A stretch of DNA of 14,851 nt from an uncultured Prevotella sp. (GTDB taxonomy: Bacteria > Bacteroidota > Bacteroidia > Bacteroidales > Bacteroidaceae): contig CAKOVA010000053.1 of the NCBI GenBank assembly GCA_934120735.1, positions 1 through 14,851 on the forward strand. Reading direction: 5' to 3'. Of this stretch, positions 8,308 through 14,508 are shown one piece after another. Numbering within the stretch: position 1 is the first letter of the stretch; the number at the start of each line of letters is the position of its first letter. Below the pieces are notes generated by a model. The model saw nothing but the letters and a program-made list of their open reading frames with translations. It was not told the DNA's origin and did not search any database. Both the position numbers and the translations under genes were made by a program.

Positions 8308-10464
8308 ATGATGTCTAGGAAATACCGACTTTTACTGTTGTTTTTATTATTACCGCAAGTTTTTCTTGCCGCTGATAATGATATCACAGTGCCAGCAAAA
8401 AGAGTTCTCAATCGTATTTTAGAGGTTCCTGAAAACCGCATAGTATATAAGGTTTTACCACGCCAGGAGGGTCTGGATGCTTTCTCTATCAGCTGTGAGA
8501 ACAATTGTCTAACACTCAGCGGAACAAGTACAACGGCATTGACTTATGCTTTTTACACCTATGTGCGCCATCCTTGCCACGTCATGGCCACATGGAGTGG
8601 AAATAATATAAAATTGCCTAAGCAACTTCCAAATTACCACTCTGGTGTCGTCAATAGTCCGTTCAAGCTCCGCTATTTTCTTAACGTATGTACATTTGGG
8701 TATACAATGCCATATTGGGACTGGAAACGTTGGGAAAAAGAAATCGACTTAATGGCACTTCATGGAGTGAACATGCCTTTGGCATCTGTTGCATCAGAGG
8801 CAATAGCAGAACGAGTGTGGACGAGAATGGGGCTTTCAAAAGCTCAAATACGGGAGTTCTTCACCGGACCTGCATATCTTCCTTGGCACAGAATGGGTAA
8901 CCTCAACCAATGGGACGGTCCACTGTCTGATGCATGGCACAAGCAACAAATAACGTTACAACACAAAATCATATCACGCATGCGAGAGTTGGGCATGCAA
9001 CCCATTGCACCAGCTTTTGCTGGTTTTGTGCCAAAGGCATTTGCCAAAAAGCATCCAGAGATTCATTTCAAACACCTTCGATGGGGAGGTTTTGCTGATT
9101 CCTTGAACGCTTATGTTTTACCACCTGAGTCATCATACTTCAAACAGTTGGGCAAATTATTTATTGAGGAATGGGAAAGGGAGTTTGGTGAAAACACCTA
9201 CTATCTTTCTGATAGTTTCAATGAGATGAAGCTCCCTGTCAATCCTAATGACGAGGAAGGAAAATGTAGACTATTGGCTGAATATGGCAAGGCAATCTAT
9301 CAGTCAATAAATGCCGGAAATCCTCATGCGATATGGGTAACTCAGGGATGGACCTTTGGTTACCAGCACGATTTTTGGAACCGAAAAAGTCTAAGTGCCT
9401 TACTCAGCCAGGTGCCAAACGATCGAATGATTATCATTGATTTGGGCAACGATTATCCCAAATGGGTGTGGCATACCGAGCAAACTTGGAAGCGTCACAA
9501 CGGTTTTTATGGCAAACAGTGGATATTCAGCTACGTTCCTAACTTTGGGGGAAAGACGCTTCTTACAGGCGACTTGGAAATGTATGCTACCGGTGCTTCT
9601 CTGGCTTTGTCGGCAGCCAACAAAGGTAATTTAGTGGGAATAGGATCAGCTCCCGAGGGATTGGAGAATAACGAGGTGGTCTATGAGCTTTTGAGTGATG
9701 CCGCATGGACTGACAAGGGGATAAATCTTGATGAGTGGATTGCGAATTATTGCATGGCGCGGTATGGCAAATATCCCGACAAGATGAAAGCAGCGTGGAA
9801 CGGATTCAGAAAAAGCGTATACGCCTCTTTGTATTCATATCCAAGATTTACGTGGCAAACTGTCATTCCTGACACTCGGCGCAAGAGTAGACACGATTTG
9901 AATGAAACTTATTTCAAAGCTGTTGAGGACTTTTTGTCGTGCGCTGACGAGTTGGGAGGGTCGAAATTCTACCAAGACGATGCGATACTTTTCGCTGCGC
10001 AATACCTTGGTGCAAAAGCTGATATATATTACGAGAATGCACTCCGCTATGACTCTCTCAACAAACATGTTGAGGCAAACAAACAGCTCCGTAAGACTGT
10101 TGATTTGCTTCTGTTTGCCGATAAGATCTTAGCATCTCACCCTACCGACCGGCTTGATGTTTGGATAGCAAAAGCCAGAAGTCAAGGACACACGCCTCAG
10201 GAAAAAAATCAATATGAAGCGAATGCCAAGCGATTAATTACCACATGGGGAGGTCACCAAGAAGACTATGCTGCCAGATGCTGGAGCGGACTTATCAAAG
10301 ACTATTATATTCCAAGAATACAAATATATTTTTCAAACCAACGAGAAATGCTGGATCAATGGGAGGAAAGCTGGATAAACAAACAAGGACAAACAGAAGA
10401 ACAACTCCCACTGGCCAACCCCTTGAAAGATCTGAGAAGAATCATATCAACCATAAACCATTAA
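8308..10464 (+). CDS. GH89 alpha-N-acetylglucosaminidase family protein, divergent copy (NAGLU-like)
   Basis: A 718-residue full-length homologue of human NAGLU and bacterial GH89 enzymes, which release terminal alpha-linked GlcNAc by a retaining mechanism. Signal peptide about 1-22, then a small N-terminal domain (about 23-115), the catalytic barrel (about 120-465) and an all-helical C-terminal domain ending in WGGHQEDYAARCWSGLIKDY (647-666). The acid/base candidate is Glu306 in SDSFNEM and the nucleophile candidate is Glu450 in GSAPEGLENNEVVYELL, matching human E316 and E446. Several otherwise conserved stretches differ: ASEAIAERV (162-170) where relatives have GQEAIW, GFVP (239-242) for GHVP, and WIFSYVPNFGG (405-415) for IWC..L.NFGG. 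The enzyme is probably active with altered specificity. Met at 8308 or 8311 are equivalent starts; an ATG at 8301 runs into a stop in its own frame. It sits 13 nt before the second GH89 gene. Confidence 0.93.
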   Translation: MMSRKYRLLLLFLLLPQVFLAADNDITVPAKRVLNRILEVPENRIVYKVLPRQEGLDAFSISCENNCLTLSGTSTTALTYAFYTYVRHPCHVMATWSGNNIKLPKQLPNYHSGVVNSPFKLRYFLNVCTFGYTMPYWDWKRWEKEIDLMALHGVNMPLASVASEAIAERVWTRMGLSKAQIREFFTGPAYLPWHRMGNLNQWDGPLSDAWHKQQITLQHKIISRMRELGMQPIAPAFAGFVPKAFAKKHPEIHFKHLRWGGFADSLNAYVLPPESSYFKQLGKLFIEEWEREFGENTYYLSDSFNEMKLPVNPNDEEGKCRLLAEYGKAIYQSINAGNPHAIWVTQGWTFGYQHDFWNRKSLSALLSQVPNDRMIIIDLGNDYPKWVWHTEQTWKRHNGFYGKQWIFSYVPNFGGKTLLTGDLEMYATGASLALSAANKGNLVGIGSAPEGLENNEVVYELLSDAAWTDKGINLDEWIANYCMARYGKYPDKMKAAWNGFRKSVYASLYSYPRFTWQTVIPDTRRKSRHDLNETYFKAVEDFLSCADELGGSKFYQDDAILFAAQYLGAKADIYYENALRYDSLNKHVEANKQLRKTVDLLLFADKILASHPTDRLDVWIAKARSQGHTPQEKNQYEANAKRLITTWGGHQEDYAARCWSGLIKDYYIPRIQIYFSNQREMLDQWEESWINKQGQTEEQLPLANPLKDLRRIISTINH

Positions 10465-10477
10465 AATTCTAACGTCA

Positions 10478-12649
10478 ATGAGTGTTGCTAAGAAACTATT
10501 CCTTTTGGGTTATCTGTTATTCATACCATTTTATTGCAATGCAGAAGATCAAGATATTGTGTCGATTAAGGCTTTGGTAAGTCGAATTCTACCAAAGCAC
10601 GAGTCACAATTCGAATTTACCAAAAGTAAGTCAAAGACGAAAGCAGATGCGTATACGCTTGAAAGCGGAAAGGATAGCAGGATTCATATTGCTGGGAACA
10701 ATGCAAATTCAATGGCTGTGGCTTTGAATTACTATCTGAATAACTACTGCCATACCACCGTGTCTTGGTATGCTGAGGTTCCGGTGGTGGTTCCTGATAA
10801 ACTCCCAGGCGTACCTACTCTCGTTAAATCGAATGCTAAAGTTGAGAGAAGATTTTTCCTTAACTACTGTACGTACGGTTACACGATGCCTTTTTTCAGT
10901 TGGAAAGAATGGGAAAGACTCATAGACTGGATGGCGCTGAATGGGGTAAACATGCCCTTGGCCATCACAGGACAGGAGGCTGTTTGGTATGCTGTATGGG
11001 CAAAAATGGGCATGTCTGACAGTGAAATTAGGAGCTATTTCACAGGGCCGACTTACTTGCCGTGGAATAGAATGGCCAATCTTGATAAATGGAACGGTCC
11101 CCTTCCAATGTCTTGGCTCGAACAACAAAAAGAGCTTCAGCAAAGAATCCTGCTACGCGAACGCTCTCTGAATATGAAGCCGGTGCTCCCTGCTTTTTCT
11201 GGACATGTACCTGCAAAACTCAAGGAGTTATATCCCCAGGCCAATATTAAGTATCTGGGAAGATGGGCTGGCTTCAGTGATGATTACCGGTGTCACTTCC
11301 TTAATCCCGAAGACCCTCTGTTTGCCAAAATCCAAAAAATGTATCTTGAGGAACAAAAGGCTTTGTTCGGAACAGACCATATCTACGGAATCGACCCATT
11401 CAATGAAGTAGACCCGCCCAGTTGGAAACCTGAATATTTAAAAGAAATATCACATAATATATATCGTACCGTTACATCTGTTGATCCTGGAGCCGAGTGG
11501 ATGCATATGTCGTGGATGTTCTACCATAACAAGAAGCAATGGACACCAGAACGAATAAAAGCTTTGCTAACGGGAGTTCCACAAGGAAAAATGTCTCTAT
11601 TGGATTATCATTGTGAGAACGTAGAACTTTGGAAGACAACCAATAACTTTTATGGGCAGCCATATATTTGGTGTTATTTGGGAAATTTTGGAGGAAACAC
11701 AACGATTACTGGTAATGTTAAAGAAAGTGGACAGAGGCTGAATGAGGCTCTGAACAAGAAGAACAAAAACCTGATAGGCATAGGCTCCACACTGGAAGGA
11801 CTTGACGTTATACAGTTTCCTTACGAATATATTTTGACACAAGCATGGACGGCAAAACCTGCTGACAAGGAGTGGATAGACAATCTTGCAGATCGGCATG
11901 TCGGCTTTTCATCTCCTAAAATGCGGCAGGCTTGGCAGATATTGTTTAATGATATTTATACTCAAATCCCGAGATCATTGGGCATACTGCCTGCATTACG
12001 ACCCATATTAGGCAACAACCAGAAGCGTCGAACAGAAATTACTTACCCAACAAAACGCCTGGAAGAGGTTTGGAAACTTATGAGTGACGTTTCCGAATGT
12101 GATAGAAATGAATATCAGTTGGATCTTATTGCTGTTGGCAGACAAGTTTTAGGCAATAAATTTTTAAAGTTAAAGTTGGAACTTGATTCATGCTACGAAA
12201 ATAAAGATTTAGTTGGCTTGCAACGTACGGGAAACACAATGAAAGAGGTTTTGGTCGACTTGGATTATCTCACTGCTGGCAACTCTCGCTGCTCCATTGG
12301 TAAATGGATTGATGATGCGCGTGCCTATGGAAATAATGACCTGGAAAAAACATACTATGAAAAGAATGCACGAAATCTCATTACAACATGGGGAGGCTCA
12401 CTTAACGACTATGCCAATAGAACGTGGAGCGGGCTTATTCGAACCTACTACGTTCGCAGGTGGAGTATGCATATTGACGAGTTGACAGCATCTGTTATGT
12501 CAGGAAAGCCGTTCGACCAGAAACAGCTTGATAAGGCAATAGGTGAATTTGAACAAAACTGGGTTAACTCAACAGAAAAGATAGATTGTGTCGAAACAAG
12601 TCATGTTCAGCAGTTCTGCCGTTATCTTATTCAAAAATATGGAATATAG
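10478..12649 (+). CDS. GH89 alpha-N-acetylglucosaminidase family protein, second copy
   Basis: A 723-residue second GH89 protein, clearly homologous to but well diverged from the preceding copy, so an old duplication or separate acquisition. Signal peptide about 1-22 (ending FYCNA; Cys20 lacks a proper lipobox). The N-terminal part of the barrel is family-typical: YCTYGYTMPFFSWKEWE (130-146), NGVNMPLAITGQEAVW (155-170), FTGPTYLPWNRM (188-199), AFSGHVP (239-245) and GIDPFNEVDPPSW (304-316) with acid/base candidate Glu310. The nucleophile candidate Glu440 is kept in IGSTLEGLD, but the usual (A/T)(P/M)EG and following NN-V-YEL pattern is replaced by TLEGLDVIQFPYEYIL. The C-terminal helical domain ends normally with WGGSLNDYANRTWSGLI (638-654). 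It is the last gene of the operon; 152 nt follow before the sigma gene. Hydrolysis of alpha-GlcNAc is likely, but the changed loop leaves substrate uncertain. Confidence 0.93.
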   Translation: MSVAKKLFLLGYLLFIPFYCNAEDQDIVSIKALVSRILPKHESQFEFTKSKSKTKADAYTLESGKDSRIHIAGNNANSMAVALNYYLNNYCHTTVSWYAEVPVVVPDKLPGVPTLVKSNAKVERRFFLNYCTYGYTMPFFSWKEWERLIDWMALNGVNMPLAITGQEAVWYAVWAKMGMSDSEIRSYFTGPTYLPWNRMANLDKWNGPLPMSWLEQQKELQQRILLRERSLNMKPVLPAFSGHVPAKLKELYPQANIKYLGRWAGFSDDYRCHFLNPEDPLFAKIQKMYLEEQKALFGTDHIYGIDPFNEVDPPSWKPEYLKEISHNIYRTVTSVDPGAEWMHMSWMFYHNKKQWTPERIKALLTGVPQGKMSLLDYHCENVELWKTTNNFYGQPYIWCYLGNFGGNTTITGNVKESGQRLNEALNKKNKNLIGIGSTLEGLDVIQFPYEYILTQAWTAKPADKEWIDNLADRHVGFSSPKMRQAWQILFNDIYTQIPRSLGILPALRPILGNNQKRRTEITYPTKRLEEVWKLMSDVSECDRNEYQLDLIAVGRQVLGNKFLKLKLELDSCYENKDLVGLQRTGNTMKEVLVDLDYLTAGNSRCSIGKWIDDARAYGNNDLEKTYYEKNARNLITTWGGSLNDYANRTWSGLIRTYYVRRWSMHIDELTASVMSGKPFDQKQLDKAIGEFEQNWVNSTEKIDCVETSHVQQFCRYLIQKYGI

Positions 12650-12710
12650 GTTCTTACCACCTGAAAATTCTTCTTGTAACATATACTTCATCACATTTTA
12701 GCATATTAAA

Positions 12711-12742
12711 GTTGTTGATAACCATTATTTTTTATAGATTTG
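12711..12742 (+). promoter_or_regulatory. Bacteroidota housekeeping-type promoter for the ECF sigma gene
   Basis: GTTG at 12711-12714 supplies the -33 element (TTG core at 12712-12714). After 20 nt comes TAGATTTG at 12735-12742, an exact match to the Bacteroides -7 consensus TAnnTTTG. The spacing is within the accepted 19-21 nt. Transcription would start near 12750, giving a leader of roughly 50 nt before the ATG at 12802. It lies in the 152-nt gap after the last PUL gene (12650-12801), where I see no strong terminator hairpin, so some readthrough from the operon into the sigma gene is possible. Confidence 0.72.
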
Positions 12743-12801
12743 TCATGTGATAAACTGAAGAGTTAATTCGTCAGTAAATGTACATGAAATAGCAGTTTTG
12801 C

Positions 12802-13362
12802 ATGAATCAAGAAGACGTAGAATCGATAAAAGAACTCAAAAATGGCAGTCAACTTGCATTTGCTGGCATATATAAACTATATGCCAGCCGAGCTTATCTT
12901 CTTGCATTTAAATATTTCGGCGACAAGTATATGGCAGAAGATGCTGTTCAAAATGCATTTATCAAGTTATGGAATAATCGACAAACGCTTGATGAGTCTA
13001 GCCCCATCCAAAATTATCTTTTCAGCATTCTCAAAAACGACATCATAAATACTCTCCGCGACAATAAGAAGAAAATAGCAGGAGCTAACTTCTGGCTCAA
13101 AGAATTGATATCCGAAGATGATGGCGATGAGCTGCGATTCGCAAAAGAAAAACAGTGGAAAAAGGTGATGAGAGCTGTGGAAGCCTTACCGCCACAACAA
13201 AAGAAGATATTCAAACTAAAACTTAGCAATTATTCTAATTCTGAAATTGCCAACATGTTAAATGTTTCTGTCAATACTATAAAATACATGTATTACATTT
13301 CACTCAAACAAATAAGAACACTTGTAAAGGTTCTTCTGGTCGTCTTTGTTTTTAATCCGTGA
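12802..13362 (+). CDS. ECF (sigma-70 family) RNA polymerase sigma factor
   Basis: A 186-residue extracytoplasmic-function sigma factor of the Bacteroidota FecI-like type. Region 2 (about 18-85) contains the core-binding and -10 recognition signature MAEDAVQNAFIKLWNNR (44-60) and NYLFSILKNDIINTLRD (71-87). Region 4 (about 122-172) has VEALPPQQKKIFKLKL followed by the helix-turn-helix NSEIANMLNVSVNTIKYM (146-163). There is no region 3 and no fused regulatory domain, and the C-terminus is a short hydrophobic tail (LVKVLLVVFVFNP), as in many Bacteroidota ECF factors. Its own promoter is just upstream. It is in the same direction as the PUL but about 11.4 kb from the FecR-like anti-sigma gene, its likely partner; ordinarily the two are adjacent. 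It converges on the ribosomal operon. An upstream ATG at 12784 stops after two codons, supporting 12802 as start. Confidence 0.93.
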   Translation: MNQEDVESIKELKNGSQLAFAGIYKLYASRAYLLAFKYFGDKYMAEDAVQNAFIKLWNNRQTLDESSPIQNYLFSILKNDIINTLRDNKKKIAGANFWLKELISEDDGDELRFAKEKQWKKVMRAVEALPPQQKKIFKLKLSNYSNSEIANMLNVSVNTIKYMYYISLKQIRTLVKVLLVVFVFNP

Positions 13363-13381
13363 TGTTAGCTTAGAAAAAAAT

Positions 13382-13427
13382 GAGGGGGAACCTCTTTAAC
13401 AAGTTTGACTTGTTAAATGTCAAAGAG
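13382..13427 (+). terminator. Possible structured 3' end of the sigma-factor transcript
   Basis: Three competing short stems overlap here: GAGG (13382-13385) with CCTC (13391-13394) followed by TTT; TAACAAGT (13397-13404) with ACTTGTTA (13408-13415), a perfect 8-bp stem with a 3-nt loop; and an outer CTCTTT (13392-13397) with AAAGAG (13422-13427). None has a long T-tract on the plus strand, so it is a weak intrinsic-terminator candidate or a stabilising 3' structure for the sigma mRNA. Confidence 0.35.
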
Positions 13428-13472
13428 AAACCAACAGTTCTCGGATAGTTATAAAAAACGCACAAGCCAGTC

Positions 13473-13514
13473 AAATCAAAAATCCCGATTGGTCAGCTGT
13501 GCGACCAATCGGGA
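13473..13514 (-). terminator. Intrinsic terminator of the rpsF-rpsR-rplI operon
   Basis: A perfect 12-bp, G+C-containing stem (13483-13494 pairs with 13503-13514; TCCCGATTGGTC and its complement) closes an 8-nt loop. Read on the minus strand it is followed immediately by TTTTTGATTTG (complement of 13472-13482), a good U-tract. It lies about 110 nt beyond the rplI stop codon. On the plus strand the following bases are not T-rich, so it should act mainly against leftward transcripts, keeping them out of the sigma gene. The rest of the 13363-13623 gap shows no ORF. Confidence 0.87.
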
Positions 13515-13623
13515 ATACATATAGATTTGCTTTACAGTGCAATTATATATCTAAAAATAATATCCACTGAAGAACATGGATGGGTGTAGGGCAATCAATA
13601 ATGCGCACAACACATCCCGCCAC

Positions 13624-14214
13624 TTATTCAGCAGCCTCTTCAGCGTTTTCAGCAACTAGGGCTTCTGCCTCTTCTGTTACTTCAGTTTCTGCAACAGGTG
13701 CTTCATCCTTTGCTGGCTCTTCAGCAGATTCTGCAACCTTCTTTGTTTCAGCTGCTAGCTCTTCCTTTGGAGCGTTTTCAGCTATTACTTTCACAGGAAC
13801 CTTCACTTCTACTTCCTTGTGGAAGTGAATGACAGCCTCATAGTCACCTACCTTCTTGACGTCACGCATGGTGACAATCTTGCGGTCGATGTCGAAGCCT
13901 TTCTTTGCCAGTTCTTCAGCCACAGTAGCAGCGGTAACCGAACCGTAGGTAACACCAGTAGCAGAAACCTTGGCCAGTATTTCCAAAGCTACATTTTCCA
14001 ATGCGGCAGCCTTCTTCTCAGCCTCGGCCTTCAAAGCAGCCAGCTTGTGAGCCTGCTGTCTCATATCCTCTGCAAGAACCTTCTTAGCCGATTCTGATGC
14101 GATGACAGCCTTGCCAGTTGGAATCAAATAGTTACGTCCGTAACCCTTCTTTACGTTCACTATATCGTTCTTGTATCCAAGACCGATGATATCTTCTTTC
14201 AGTATAATCTCCAT
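13624..14214 (-). CDS. rplI: Large-subunit ribosomal protein bL9 with acidic C-terminal extension
   Basis: A 196-residue bL9. The N-terminal RNA-binding domain (about 1-50) is classic: MEIILKEDIIGLGYKND and GYGRNYLIPTGKA. A long Lys/Ala/Glu helix (about 42-75) links to the C-terminal domain (about 77-146, with SVTAATVAEELAKKGFDID). bL9 is usually about 148 residues; this one runs on about 50 more (147-196), a low-complexity tail with 16 Glu, 1 Asp and 4 Lys, probably disordered. bL9 binds 23S rRNA domain V near the L1 stalk and projects from the ribosome. It is the last gene of the operon, 19 nt after rpsR, with a full Shine-Dalgarno. Identity is secure; the tail's role is unknown. Confidence 0.98.
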   Translation of the reverse strand: MEIILKEDIIGLGYKNDIVNVKKGYGRNYLIPTGKAVIASESAKKVLAEDMRQQAHKLAALKAEAEKKAAALENVALEILAKVSATGVTYGSVTAATVAEELAKKGFDIDRKIVTMRDVKKVGDYEAVIHFHKEVEVKVPVKVIAENAPKEELAAETKKVAESAEEPAKDEAPVAETEVTEEAEALVAENAEEAAE

Positions 14215-14220
14215 TCTGTT

Positions 14221-14231
14221 TCCTCCTCCTT
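14221..14231 (-). promoter_or_regulatory. Strong Shine-Dalgarno sequence of rplI
   Basis: On the minus strand AAGGAGGAGGA precedes the rplI ATG (14214) by 6 nt from its last base, offering two overlapping matches to the anti-Shine-Dalgarno sequence. It fixes the start at 14214. This stands out because none of the eight plus-strand genes in the window has such a site. Confidence 0.85.
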
Positions 14232-14233
14232 AT

Positions 14234-14506
14234 TTATTTCATCAAATCGGTTACGTAAGGAAGCAGTGCAATCTGGCGCGCACGCTTAACAGCCTGTGCC
14301 ACACGACGCTGATACTTCAAAGATGTTCCAGTAATACGACGTGGCAAAATCTTGCCTTGCTCGTTCAAGAATTTCTTGAGGAACTCAGGATCCTTATAGT
14401 CAATATATTTTATACCGCTCTTCTTAAAACGGCAATACTTTTTCTTCTTAGTGTCCACTGAAGGTGGAGTCAAATAACGAATTTCTGATTTATTCTGTGC
14501 TGCCAT
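14234..14506 (-). CDS. rpsR: Small-subunit ribosomal protein bS18
   Basis: A 90-residue bS18 of normal length. It binds the 30S platform as a heterodimer with bS6. The core is unmistakable: [18 protein letters not shown] (22-39), then [19 protein letters not shown] (51-69) and [14 protein letters not shown] (72-85). The N-terminal tail includes the single Cys25. It starts 2 nt after the rpsF stop, so the two partners are translated in tight coupling, and a full Shine-Dalgarno lies inside the end of rpsF. In Flavobacterium johnsoniae bS18, bS6 and bS21 form the pocket that sequesters the 16S rRNA anti-Shine-Dalgarno tail; this protein would be part of the same pocket here, by family knowledge. 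Confidence 0.98.
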   Translation of the reverse strand: MAAQNKSEIRYLTPPSVDTKKKKYCRFKKSGIKYIDYKDPEFLKKFLNEQGKILPRRITGTSLKYQRRVAQAVKRARQIALLPYVTDLMK

Positions 14507-14508
14507 GA

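Noticed and set aside
10709..11143. Minus-strand 144-codon frame opposite the second GH89 gene
   Set aside because: It is a shadow of conserved GH89 coding sequence with no protein family features.
13522..13529. Plus-strand TAGATTTG between the convergent genes as a promoter
   Set aside because: No TTG at proper distance and no plus-strand gene downstream, only the 3' end of rplI.
13580..13828. Plus-strand Ser/Ala-rich 82-codon frame
   Set aside because: It is the antisense reading of the low-complexity Glu/Ala tail of rplI.
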